NCBI RefSeq assembly: GCF_000701365.1
Contig: NZ_JNIK01000018.1
Location: 297,585 to 361,584 of the forward strand
From: Blastococcus sp. URHD0036
GTDB taxonomy: Bacteria > Actinomycetota > Actinomycetes > Mycobacteriales > Geodermatophilaceae
Direction: 5' to 3'
Length of the DNA stretch: 64,000 bases
Shown: piece by piece, positions 1 to 8,204 of the stretch
How the letters are laid out: the number at the start of each line of letters is the position of its first letter
How positions within the stretch are numbered: the first letter of the stretch is position 1
The notes under the pieces: model-generated
Told to the model about the DNA's origin: nothing
Databases searched by the model: none
What the model saw: the letters and a program-made list of their open reading frames with translations, nothing else
Position numbers and translations under genes: made by a program

Positions 1-1091
1 ACTGGCCGGGCGCCCTGGCCCTCGTCGTCTTCCTCGTGCCCCTGCTGATCGTCGCCGAGCAGGGCCGCACCTGGGGCTGGAGCTCCGGCTCGGCGCTGCT
101 CTGCTACGTCGTCGGCGCGGTCGGCTTCGTGCTGTTCCTGATCGCGGAGCGCGCCTTCGGCGACGACGCGATGCTGCCGCTGCGGCTGTTCCGCAACAGG
201 ACCTTCGCCATCGGCGGCATCGGCAGCGTCGTGATGGGCGCCGGCATGTTCGGCGGCATCCTGCTGCTGCCCCAGTACCTGCAGATCGTGCACGGCTCCA
301 GCCCGACGGTCGCCGGCCTGCAGATGATCCCGATGGTCGCCGGCATCATGACCGGGGCCGTGAGCTCCGGCATCCTGATCGGCAAGACCGGCAAGTACAA
401 GGTCTTCCCGCTGGTCGGCATCGTCTTCATGGTCGTCGCGCTGGTGTCGATGTCGTTCATCGTCGGCGCCGACACCTCGATCTGGTCCATCTGGCCGCTC
501 ATGGTCCTGTTGGGCCTGGGCCTGGGCTTCAACTTCCAGCCGGTCATCCTCGCGGTGCAGAACGCCGTCGCCCCGAGCGAGATGGGCGTCGCCACGTCGT
601 CGGTCACGTTCTTCCGGCAGATGGGCGGCACCCTGGGCGTCGCGGTCTTCCTGTCGCTGCTGTTCACCCGGCTGCCGGTCGAGATCGGCAACGCCTTCCG
701 CAGCGCGGGCCTCGGCACCCCGCCCTTCGACACCGACCAGGTGCTGAGCAACACCTCGTCGGTCGGCGGGGCCCCGCCCGAGGCGATCCACGCGTTCCGG
801 GTCGGGTTCTCCGAGTCCATCGACCTGGTGTTCCTCATCGCCGCCGGCGTGGTCGCCGTCGGGTTCCTCGTGCTCCTGTTCCTGCCCCAGCTGGAGCTGA
901 GCAACAAGTCCGGCATCCAGGCCCGGCAGGCCGCCGAGGAGGGCACGGAGACCGGCGACCCGGCCGAGGGCGACGACGCCGTGCGCGCCGCCGGTGCGGC
1001 CGCCCCGACGTCGGTCAGCCCGGTCCAGGGCCCGGCCGCCGGCGACGGCACCCAGGGCGACGGCGTGCGCGAGGTCGGCCCTCGCCGCTAG
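1..1091 (+). CDS. MFS drug exporter, DHA2 (EmrB/QacA) type, 5'-truncated by window edge
   Basis: This is the C-terminal part of a major facilitator superfamily proton-driven exporter. The reading frame is already open at base 3, so the N-terminal half lies outside the window. About 350 residues remain, with several hydrophobic segments and the block GLGLGFNFQPVILAVQNAV, followed by a short stretch that matches the SSVTFFRQMGGTLGVAVF region typical of DHA2 (14-helix) transporters. The last 55 or so residues form a hydrophilic Ala/Gly/Glu-rich cytoplasmic tail. Substrate cannot be read from sequence. A strong palindrome follows the stop. Family confidence is high; the specific drug or metabolite is unknown. 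Confidence 0.88.
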   Translation, partial: WPGALALVVFLVPLLIVAEQGRTWGWSSGSALLCYVVGAVGFVLFLIAERAFGDDAMLPLRLFRNRTFAIGGIGSVVMGAGMFGGILLLPQYLQIVHGSSPTVAGLQMIPMVAGIMTGAVSSGILIGKTGKYKVFPLVGIVFMVVALVSMSFIVGADTSIWSIWPLMVLLGLGLGFNFQPVILAVQNAVAPSEMGVATSSVTFFRQMGGTLGVAVFLSLLFTRLPVEIGNAFRSAGLGTPPFDTDQVLSNTSSVGGAPPEAIHAFRVGFSESIDLVFLIAAGVVAVGFLVLLFLPQLELSNKSGIQARQAAEEGTETGDPAEGDDAVRAAGAAAPTSVSPVQGPAAGDGTQGDGVREVGPRR

Positions 1092-1096
1092 CGCCC

Positions 1097-1159
1097 CGAC
1101 GAGATCTGCACACTCGACGCCATCAGCCGCTGATGGCGACGGGTGTGCAGATCTCGTCG
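1097..1159. terminator. long two-part palindrome after the MFS gene
   Basis: A perfect 17-bp outer inverted repeat (1097-1113 with 1143-1159, CGACGAGATCTGCACAC and its complement) encloses a perfect 9-bp inner repeat (1118-1126 with 1130-1138) around a 3-nt loop. The four bases between the arms partly pair, so the whole could fold into one stem of about 30 bp. It ends 62 bp before the next gene. It may act as a terminator, or be a REP-like palindromic unit; there is no T tract. Confidence 0.6.
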
Positions 1160-1221
1160 CTCGGGGGACCGGCATACCGTGAGGGGCAACGCCCGCCGTC
1201 GCGCGCCCCTGGAGGTCTCCC

Positions 1222-3018
1222 GTGCCCGCGTCCTCGCTGATCCTGAACCGCCGGGACCTCGAGTTCCTGCTCCACGAGTGGCTCGAGGTGGAGAGCCTGG
1301 TCAAGCGGGAGCGTTACGCCGAGCACTCCCGGGAGACGTTCGACGCGGTGCTCGAGCTGGCCGAGCAGATCGCGACCGAGCACTTCGCCCCGCACAACCG
1401 GACGGCCGACGAGAACGAGCCGCGGTTCGTCGACGGCCGGGTCGAGATGATCCCCGAGGTCAAGCGGGCGCTGGAGGTCTTCGCCGACGCGGGGCTCCTG
1501 GCCAGTGAGTTCGACGAGCGCTTCGGCGGCATGCAGCTGCCGCACACCGTCGGGCAGGCGGTGTTCGCCTGGTTCAAGGCCGCGAACGTCGGCACCTCGG
1601 CCTATCCGTTCCTCACGATGGCCAACGCCCGGCTGCTCATCGCGCACGGCAGCGAGCAGCAGGTCGAGACCTACGTGCGGCCGATGGTCGAGGGCCGCTG
1701 GTTCGGCACGATGGCGCTGTCGGAGCCGCAGGCGGGCTCGTCGCTGGCCGACATCACCACCCGCGCCGAGCGCCAGGACGACGGCACCTACCGGCTGACC
1801 GGCAACAAGATGTGGATCTCCGGCGGCGACCACGAGCTGACCGAGAACATCGTCCACCTGGTGCTGGCCAAGGTCCCCGGCGGTCCGCCCGGCGTGAAGG
1901 GCATCTCGCTGTTCGTCGTCCCCAAGTTCCTGGTCGGCGACGACGGCGCCCTCGGCGAGCGCAACGACGTCGTCCTCGCCGGGCTCAACCACAAGATGGG
2001 CTACCGGGGGACGACGAACACGCTGCTCAACTTCGGGGAGGGCGTGCACACGCCGGGCGGGCGGGCCGGCGCGGTCGGCCACCTGGTCGGCGAGGAGCAC
2101 CGCGGCCTCACCTACATGTTCCACATGATGAACGAGGCCCGGATCGGCGTCGGGATGGGCGCGACCGTCCTCGGCTACACCGGCTTCCTGCACGCCCTGG
2201 AGTACGCGCGGACCCGCACCCAGGGGCGCCCCCCGACGGCGAAGGACCCGAGCACGCCTCCGGTGCGGATCGTCGAGCACACCGACGTGCGCCGGATGCT
2301 GCTGGCCGCGAAGTCCTACGCCGAGGGCGGCATGGCACTGGGGCTGTACTGCGCGCGGCTGGTCGACGAGGAGCAGACCGCGGAGTCGGCGGAGGACCGC
2401 GCCCGGGCGCACCTGCTGCTGGAGATGCTCACCCCGATCGCCAAGGCGTGGCCCTCGCAGTGGGGGCCGGTCACCGACGACCTGGCCATCCAGGTGCACG
2501 GTGGCTACGGCTACACCCGTGACTACCCGGTGGAGCAGTTCTACCGGGACAACCGGCTGAACCCCATCCACGAGGGCACCAACGGGATCCAGGGCCTGGA
2601 CCTGCTCGGACGCAAGGTCCTCATGCAGGACGGCGCCGGGCTGCGACTGCTGGCCGAGACCATCTCCGCCTCGACCGCGCGCGCCGACGGCACCGACTGG
2701 GCGGCCTTCGCGGCGGACCTGGACGCCGCCGTGGCCCGGCTCGGCGCGGTGACCGCGACGCTCTGGGGCGCCGGCGACCCGGCCGTCACCCTGGCCAACG
2801 CCACCGCCTACCTGGAGGCGGCCGGCCACGTCGTCGTCGCGTGGCTGTGGTTGGAGCAGGCGCTGGCCACGCGGGACGGGGCCGGGGACTTCTACGAGGG
2901 CAAGCGGGCCGCCGCCCGGTACTTCCACCGGCACGAGCTCCCGAAGGTGCACACGCACCTCGCGTTGCTGGAGTCCCTCGACCGCACGGTCCTCGACACC
3001 GACGAGGCCTGGCTCTAG
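1222..3018 (+). CDS. acyl-CoA dehydrogenase, long FadE5-like form with C-terminal extension
   Basis: A flavoprotein that would oxidise acyl-CoA to trans-2-enoyl-CoA in beta-oxidation. It has 598 residues against about 380-400 for the classical family. The extra length is a C-terminal helical domain (about residue 470 on) as in actinobacterial FadE5-like and DMSP-CoA dehydrogenases (known family layout). The FAD/substrate block MALSEPQAGSSLADI lies near residue 175, and the catalytic-base region NPIHEGTNGIQG near residue 450 keeps its Glu. ATG at 1222 follows GGAGG. It has its own transcription unit: a palindrome lies upstream and a hairpin downstream. Substrate chain length is not determinable. 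Confidence 0.93.
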   Translation: MPASSLILNRRDLEFLLHEWLEVESLVKRERYAEHSRETFDAVLELAEQIATEHFAPHNRTADENEPRFVDGRVEMIPEVKRALEVFADAGLLASEFDERFGGMQLPHTVGQAVFAWFKAANVGTSAYPFLTMANARLLIAHGSEQQVETYVRPMVEGRWFGTMALSEPQAGSSLADITTRAERQDDGTYRLTGNKMWISGGDHELTENIVHLVLAKVPGGPPGVKGISLFVVPKFLVGDDGALGERNDVVLAGLNHKMGYRGTTNTLLNFGEGVHTPGGRAGAVGHLVGEEHRGLTYMFHMMNEARIGVGMGATVLGYTGFLHALEYARTRTQGRPPTAKDPSTPPVRIVEHTDVRRMLLAAKSYAEGGMALGLYCARLVDEEQTAESAEDRARAHLLLEMLTPIAKAWPSQWGPVTDDLAIQVHGGYGYTRDYPVEQFYRDNRLNPIHEGTNGIQGLDLLGRKVLMQDGAGLRLLAETISASTARADGTDWAAFAADLDAAVARLGAVTATLWGAGDPAVTLANATAYLEAAGHVVVAWLWLEQALATRDGAGDFYEGKRAAARYFHRHELPKVHTHLALLESLDRTVLDTDEAWL

Positions 3019-3025
3019 ACGCACC

Positions 3026-3061
3026 CGCGCCCCGCAGCTCCGGGAGGAGCGGCGGGGCGCG
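3026..3061. terminator. bidirectional hairpin between convergent genes
   Basis: CGCGCCCCGC (3026-3035) pairs with GCGGGGCGCG (3052-3061), and GCTCC/GGAGC pairs inside. It lies between the end of the long acyl-CoA dehydrogenase and the end of the small membrane protein on the other strand. Confidence 0.7.
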
Positions 3062-3094
3062 CTGGGTGTGATGCCGGCCGGGGGCCGGCGAGGG

Positions 3095-3271
3095 TCAGGC
3101 GGTGACGGCGATCGGCACCGGGTCGGTGGCGGGCGCGGGCTGGACGGCCCGCGGGGCGCTCGCGGCGCTCTTCTCCCGCTCGTACCGGGCCGTGCTGGAG
3201 GCCCCCATCACGATCACCAGTCCGGTCAGGAACAGGAACCCGAGCAGGGTCACTGCCGGCCAGAACATCAT
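3095..3271 (-). CDS. 58-residue single-pass membrane protein of unknown function
   Basis: This small protein begins with a hydrophobic segment (about residues 4-24), followed by GASSTARYEREK and an Ala/Pro-rich tail. ATG at 3271 has a good GGGGGGAAG site upstream. The block WPAVTLLGF...GASSTARYE closely matches the N-terminus of the unknown protein encoded at 24847-25746 (WPTVTLLGF...GTSSTNRYE), so both carry the same membrane-anchor module. I recognise no characterised family. Third-position GC is high, which supports real coding. Topology is probably N-out or hairpin-free single span; function is unknown. Confidence 0.72.
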   Translation of the reverse strand: MMFWPAVTLLGFLFLTGLVIVMGASSTARYEREKSAASAPRAVQPAPATDPVPIAVTA

Positions 3272-3463
3272 CGAGGACTTCCCCCCTGTCGTTCGCGTCC
3301 ACCGGCCCGTCAGGTGCGCGGGCGGTTCGTTCTCGGGACCTGTGTCCCCCGTCGATCTCCGTCTCAATCGTCGATCTGTGATCGTTACCTGACTGGGGGT
3401 GATGCGGTTCACACGCTCGGTCCGGCGCGGATCCGGCTCCCGCTGCCGTGATGTCATCGTGCC

Positions 3464-5056
3464 GTGACGCCGGCAGCCCGTTCGCGGAGCACCGCTCCGG
3501 CGGGTCCCGGCCGCCCGGCGCGCCCCGGCCCGCTGGTGCTCACCCTGGCACTCGCAGTCACCACCCTCTCGCTGCTGCAGAGCCTCGTGGTGCCGCTGCT
3601 GGGCTCGATCGCCGAGGAGCTCCAGGTCTCCGCCGCGGCCGCGGGGTGGGTCCTCACCGCGAACCTGCTGGCCGCCGCGGTGTCGACGCCGGTGCTGGGC
3701 CGGCTGGGCGACACCCGCGGGGAGCGCCCCGTCTTCCTCGGCATCCTGGTCGTCGTCACGCTGGGTACCGTCCTGACCCTCGTCGCGACCTCGCTGCCCC
3801 TGCTGCTGCTCGGCCGGGTGCTGCAGGGCACCTCCTACGGGCTGTTCCCGCTGTCGATCAGCGTGCTGCGCCGCGAGCTCCCCGCCGAGCGGCTCAGCGT
3901 CGCGATGTCCCTGGTCAGCAGCACGCTCGGCGTGGGCGGCGTCGTCGGGCTGGTGGCCACCGGCCTGGTCACCCAGGGTGACGGGAGCTACCGCGACGCC
4001 TTCTGGATCGGGCTGGCCGTCTGCCTGGCCAGCCTGGCCCTCGCGACGGCCGTACTCCCCCGCCGGCCGGCCACCGCGTCCGGTGGCGTCGACTGGTGGG
4101 GCGCCGGGCTGCTCGGCGCGGGCCTCGTGCTCCTCCTGCTCCCGGTGTCCCAGGGCAATGCGTGGGGGTGGACCTCGCCGCCCACGATCGGCTGCGCGGT
4201 CGGCGCCGTCGTCGTGCTCGCCGGCTGGGTGCTGCTGCAGCGCCGTCTCCGCGAGCCTCTGGTCCGCCCGTCGATGCTCACCGACCCACGCACCCTCGCC
4301 CCCAACATCGCGGGCCTCATGACCGGGCTCGGCCTGTTCATCTCGTTCATCGCCGTCCTGCAGTACGTGCAGACGCCGGCGGAGGTGGCCGGCTACGGCT
4401 TCGGCGCCTCGGTGCTCGAGGCCGCCGTCGTGTACCTGCTGCCCGGCGGCGTGGTCGGCATCGTGCTGGCCCCGGTCGCCGGCCGGGTGGTGACCCGGGT
4501 GGGCGCCCTCCCCACGCTGCTCGCGGGCGGGCTGGCCGGGCTGGCCGGGTTCCTGCTGCTGGCGCTGCTGCGCAGCGCCCCCGCCGGGGTCGTCGCGGGT
4601 GGACTCCTGGCGCAGGTGTGGGTGACCGTCGCCTACGCGGCGCTGCCGACGCTGGTCGTCCACGCGGTGCGGCCCAGCGAGACCGGCGTCGCCAACGCGG
4701 TCAACTCGATCACGCGGTCGGTGGGGCAGGCCGCGGGGAGCGCCCTGGCCGTGGCGCTGCTGACCGCAGGCACGGACCCGGCCACCGGGCTGCCCCGGGC
4801 GTCGGCGTTCACCCTCGTGTGCCTGATCGGTGCGGCGGCCGCCGCGGTCGTCGCGCTGGTGGCCCTCGTGGCCGCGGTCGGGGGTCCCCGCCGGCCGGCC
4901 GGCGAGGACCCGCTGGCCGACGTCGAACGGGCGACCGCGGGCGCCGGTGAGTGGTCGCCGGTCAGCGGCCTCCCGTCGAACGGACACACCGGGAGGACGA
5001 ATGGAACGGGACCGTCCGGGGCACCGGAGGAGGAGAACGCTGTAAACCGCCCCTGA
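3464..5056 (+). CDS. MFS transporter, DHA2-like
   Basis: A 530-residue major facilitator protein that would export small molecules with proton antiport. The family motif A appears as GRLGDTRGERPVF near residue 80, between the second and third helices. The length and the number of hydrophobic segments suggest 14 helices. The last 60 residues are hydrophilic. The GTG at 3464 gives a short basic N-terminus, but there is no clear ribosome site, so the start is uncertain. It ends 13 bp before the YihY/BrkB gene and may be co-transcribed with it. Substrate is unknown. Confidence 0.88.
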   Translation: MTPAARSRSTAPAGPGRPARPGPLVLTLALAVTTLSLLQSLVVPLLGSIAEELQVSAAAAGWVLTANLLAAAVSTPVLGRLGDTRGERPVFLGILVVVTLGTVLTLVATSLPLLLLGRVLQGTSYGLFPLSISVLRRELPAERLSVAMSLVSSTLGVGGVVGLVATGLVTQGDGSYRDAFWIGLAVCLASLALATAVLPRRPATASGGVDWWGAGLLGAGLVLLLLPVSQGNAWGWTSPPTIGCAVGAVVVLAGWVLLQRRLREPLVRPSMLTDPRTLAPNIAGLMTGLGLFISFIAVLQYVQTPAEVAGYGFGASVLEAAVVYLLPGGVVGIVLAPVAGRVVTRVGALPTLLAGGLAGLAGFLLLALLRSAPAGVVAGGLLAQVWVTVAYAALPTLVVHAVRPSETGVANAVNSITRSVGQAAGSALAVALLTAGTDPATGLPRASAFTLVCLIGAAAAAVVALVALVAAVGGPRRPAGEDPLADVERATAGAGEWSPVSGLPSNGHTGRTNGTGPSGAPEEENAVNRP

Positions 5057-5069
5057 CCGGAGGACCCCG

Positions 5070-6110
5070 ATGGCCCGTTCCACCGGCTCCCGCAGCACCA
5101 CCGCTGCGAAGGACACCCGCTTCTCCGGCAACGTCGCCGGCGACCCCGCCCCGAACGACGACAACGTCAACTCCACCGGGTTCGACAAGGCCCCGCAGGG
5201 AGCGGACACGACGCCCTCCACGATGGGCACGCTCAAGCGGACGCTCAAGGAGTTCAGCGAGGACGAGCTCACCGACCGGGCCGCCGCGCTCACCTACTAC
5301 GGCGTCCTGGCGCTGTTCCCGGCCCTGATCGCGCTGCTGTCGATCATCGGGCTGCTGACCGATCCCACGCAGCTGTCGGACGCGCTGACGAAGGTCGTCC
5401 CGGCCGACGCCGCCGACACGCTGAACCCGGTCATCGAGCAGATCGCCGGCAACACCAGCACCGCCGGCTTCGGACTGATCGTCGGTCTCGCCGCCGCCAT
5501 CTGGTCGGCGTCGGGCTACGTCGGCGCGTTCACCCGCGCCGCGAACGTGGTCTACGAGACGCCCGAGGGCCGCAAGATCTGGAAGCTCAAGCCGCTCCAG
5601 CTGCTGGTCACCCTGGTCGGCGTCCTGTTCGCCGCGCTGATCGTCGCCATGCTCGTGCTGAGCGGCCCGGTCGTCGAGGCCGTGGGCAGCGCGATCGGCC
5701 TCGGGGACACCGCGATGACCGTGTGGAACGTCGTCAAGTGGCCGCTGATGCTCGTCGTCCTCGCGCTGATGATCGCCGTCCTCTACTACACGACCCCCAA
5801 CGCCAAGCTCCGCGGCTTCAAGTGGGTCAGCCCGGGCGCCGGCGTCGCCATCCTCGTCGCCGTCGTGGCCTCGGCCGCCTTCGCGTTCTACGTCGGCAAC
5901 TTCGGCAGCTACAACAAGACCTACGGCGCCCTCGCCGGGGTCGTGGTCTTCCTGATCTGGTTCTGGCTGATCAACCTGTCGCTGCTGTTCGGCATCGAGC
6001 TGGACGCCGAGATCGAGCGGACCACGGAGCTGAAGGAGGGCGTGCCGGAGGCCCACAAGGAGATCCAGCTGGACGCGCGCGCCGAGCCCAAGCCGCGCCA
6101 GACGAACTAG
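5070..6110 (+). CDS. YihY/BrkB family inner membrane protein
   Basis: A 346-residue polytopic membrane protein of the YihY/virulence factor BrkB family, formerly misnamed RNase BN. The hallmark LTDRAAALTYYGVLALFPALI appears in shortened form near residues 75-95: DRAAALTYYGVLALFPAL. Later come GFGLIVGLAAAIWSASGYVGAF and LIWFWLINLSLLFGIELDAE, both typical of the family. The first 65 residues are hydrophilic and low in complexity. The ATG is preceded by GGAGG. Molecular function is not established for the family. A 46-bp perfect palindrome ends the unit. Confidence 0.92.
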   Translation: MARSTGSRSTTAAKDTRFSGNVAGDPAPNDDNVNSTGFDKAPQGADTTPSTMGTLKRTLKEFSEDELTDRAAALTYYGVLALFPALIALLSIIGLLTDPTQLSDALTKVVPADAADTLNPVIEQIAGNTSTAGFGLIVGLAAAIWSASGYVGAFTRAANVVYETPEGRKIWKLKPLQLLVTLVGVLFAALIVAMLVLSGPVVEAVGSAIGLGDTAMTVWNVVKWPLMLVVLALMIAVLYYTTPNAKLRGFKWVSPGAGVAILVAVVASAAFAFYVGNFGSYNKTYGALAGVVVFLIWFWLINLSLLFGIELDAEIERTTELKEGVPEAHKEIQLDARAEPKPRQTN

Positions 6111-6116
6111 CCCGTT

Positions 6117-6162
6117 CACGACAGAGGCCCTCTCCCCGATCGGGGAGAGGGCCTCTGTCGTG
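6117..6162. terminator. 46-bp perfect palindrome terminator
   Basis: The two arms (6117-6139 and 6140-6162) are exact reverse complements, with GATC at the centre. It starts 6 bp after the YihY/BrkB stop and ends 3 bp before the stop of the opposing hemerythrin-like gene, so it can terminate both. Confidence 0.85.
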
Positions 6163-6164
6163 TG

Positions 6165-6872
6165 TCAGCGGTGCGTCGGCGGCCGGTCGCCGTGCCGGGC
6201 CGGCGGGGTGCGCTCCGCCAGCGCCGCCACTCCGGCGAGCCCCCGGCTGACCGCCTCCCCCACGGGCGCCAGCCGCGCCGGGCACGAACGGACGCCGGAG
6301 TCGACGAGGTCACGGGTGCGGTCGAGGACCGACAGCGGGAGCGCCGACACCACGTTCCCCGGCGGACGGCGGGCGACGGTGGGGTGCGGACGGGTCGGGG
6401 CGATCCGCCGGACCAGCTCCCACTGCCGCCCGAGCCGGCGCAGCTCGTGCGGGTCGAGCCGCTCCTGCAGTCGCGGCAGCAGGACGTCCTCCTCGTCGCG
6501 GACGTCCTCGCGCAGGACCTCGACCAGCCGCGCCAGCCGGACCGGCCGCCGCGGGTTGTCGAGCCCGCCCTCCTCCAGCGCCGTGACCAGCTCGTTGACC
6601 TCCTGGTGCTCCTCCTCCACCCGCAGCGTGAGCTCCTCGCCGTCGGGCAGGACGCGGCGCAGCACCGGCCACAGGACCGCCTCCTCGGCGAAGGCGTGGC
6701 TGAACACGAGCCGGTCGATGCGCTGCAGCACCTCCTCCTGGGAGCGGCCGGTGCTGCCGTGGAGCTCGTGCAGCAACCGGTCGAGGCGGACGTGGTCGCG
6801 GCGCTGCCGGGTCAGGACGCTGCCCGGACCGCCGAGCTCGGACTCGGACTGGTCGGCGAGGGAACGGGGCAC
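6165..6872 (-). CDS. hemerythrin/HHE-domain protein
   Basis: A 235-residue cytoplasmic protein with an N-terminal HHE cation-binding four-helix bundle, probably holding a di-iron centre for oxygen, NO or redox sensing. Visible ligands are His27 (RDHVRL), His59 with Glu63/64 (SHAFAEEAVLWP) and His89 (EEEHQEV). The last helix reads VRDEEDVLLP, and the His usually found just before this is Asp123 here, so one ligand may differ. The C-terminal 75 residues are a basic tail without a recognised domain. GTG at 6872 has GAGAGG upstream. It diverges from the acyl-CoA dehydrogenase at 7023. Confidence 0.82.
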   Translation of the reverse strand: MPRSLADQSESELGGPGSVLTRQRRDHVRLDRLLHELHGSTGRSQEEVLQRIDRLVFSHAFAEEAVLWPVLRRVLPDGEELTLRVEEEHQEVNELVTALEEGGLDNPRRPVRLARLVEVLREDVRDEEDVLLPRLQERLDPHELRRLGRQWELVRRIAPTRPHPTVARRPPGNVVSALPLSVLDRTRDLVDSGVRSCPARLAPVGEAVSRGLAGVAALAERTPPARHGDRPPTHR

Positions 6873-7022
6873 GGGGAAGACCTCTCACGACGGGACGGAA
6901 CCGTCCGGTCCTTCCCCCGACGGCCGTGCCGCATGCCACGCCGTCGGCCCGGTTGGCGCCTTCCGGCGAACGGGTAGGCCCGTGCCCCGCGGACGACGCC
7001 GTCCGCGCCCCGAGGAGGCACC

Positions 7023-8201
7023 ATGACCCCGCCACCGGTGACGTCGGACTTCTACGAGCTCGAGGCGCTCCTCGACGACCAGGACCGGGAGACGCTGCAC
7101 CGGGTGCGCGCCTTCATGGACGAGCAGGTCACCCCGGTCATCAACGACTACTGGACCCGCGGCGAGTTCCCGCACGAGCTGGTCCCGGGGCTCGCCGAGC
7201 TCGGCGTCGCCGGCGCCCAGTACTCCGGCCACGGCTCCCCCGGCCGCTCCTCGCTGTTCGACGGCATGGTCGCCATGGAGTTCTCCCGCGGCGACCCGTC
7301 GATCGCCACCTTCATGGGCGTCCACGGCGGCCTGGCCATGGGGACCATGCACCTGTGCGCCTCCGAGGAGCAGAAGGAGCGCTGGCTGCCGGCGATGGCG
7401 CGGATGGAGCTGCTGGGCGCCTTCGGCCTCACCGAGCCCGAGCACGGCTCCGACGTCGCCCGCGGGCTGCAGACCACGGCCCGTCGCGAGGGCGACGAGT
7501 GGGTGCTGAACGGCGAGAAGAAGTGGATCGGCAACGGCAGCTTCGCCGACCTGGTGATCATCTGGGCCCGCGACGAGGAGACCGACCGGGTCCTCGGGTT
7601 CGTCGTCGAGAAGGGGACGCCGGGCTACTCCGCCGTCGACCTCAAGGACAAGATCGCCCTCCGCGTCGTCCAGAACGCGCACATCACCCTGGACGACGTC
7701 CGCGTCCCCGAGGCCAACCGGCTGCAGGAGGCCAACTCCTTCCGCGACACCGCGCAGGTGCTGCGGGCCACGCGGGTGAGCGTCGCCTGGTCGGCCGTGG
7801 GCTGCTCCCGCGGCGCCTACGAGCACGCGCTGCGCTACGCCGAGGGCCGGCAGCAGTTCGGCCAGCCGATCACCGGCTTCCAGCTGGTGCAGGACCTGGT
7901 GTTCCGGATGCTGGGCAACATCACCGCCTCGGCGACGCTCTGCGCCCGTGCGTCCCAGCTGCAGGACTGCGGCCGGCTGAAGGACGAGCACGCCTCGATG
8001 GCCAAGGCCTACAGCACGATGCGGATGCGGGAGACCGTCGGCTGGGCCCGCGAGCTCATGGGCGGCAACGGCATCCTGCTGGAGAACCACGTGGGCCGGT
8101 ACGTCGCCGACGCCGAGGCCATCTACTCCTACGAGGGCACCCGCGAGGTGAACAGCCTCATCGTCGGCCGCGCGGTCACCGGCGAGAGCGCGCTGACCTA
8201 G
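7023..8201 (+). CDS. acyl-CoA dehydrogenase, glutaryl-CoA dehydrogenase-like
   Basis: A 392-residue flavin enzyme of the acyl-CoA dehydrogenase family, full length. FGLTEPEHGSDV (near residue 140) is the FAD-binding block and KKWIGNGSFAD the substrate-loop region. ELMGGNGILLENHVGRY and IYSYEGTREVNSLIVGR at the C-terminus hold the catalytic Glu and resemble glutaryl-CoA dehydrogenases. Whether it decarboxylates glutaryl-CoA or oxidises another acyl-CoA is not certain. ATG at 7023 follows GAGGAGG. It stands alone, with 3 bp to the convergent binding-protein gene. Confidence 0.9.
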   Translation: MTPPPVTSDFYELEALLDDQDRETLHRVRAFMDEQVTPVINDYWTRGEFPHELVPGLAELGVAGAQYSGHGSPGRSSLFDGMVAMEFSRGDPSIATFMGVHGGLAMGTMHLCASEEQKERWLPAMARMELLGAFGLTEPEHGSDVARGLQTTARREGDEWVLNGEKKWIGNGSFADLVIIWARDEETDRVLGFVVEKGTPGYSAVDLKDKIALRVVQNAHITLDDVRVPEANRLQEANSFRDTAQVLRATRVSVAWSAVGCSRGAYEHALRYAEGRQQFGQPITGFQLVQDLVFRMLGNITASATLCARASQLQDCGRLKDEHASMAKAYSTMRMRETVGWARELMGGNGILLENHVGRYVADAEAIYSYEGTREVNSLIVGRAVTGESALT

Positions 8202-8204
8202 GGG

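Noticed and set aside
1123..3024. 633-codon open frame antisense to the long acyl-CoA dehydrogenase
   Set aside because: It mirrors a clear FadE-like gene. Its translation is low-complexity (Arg, Gly, Val, His) with no domain, as expected from GC-rich antisense frames.
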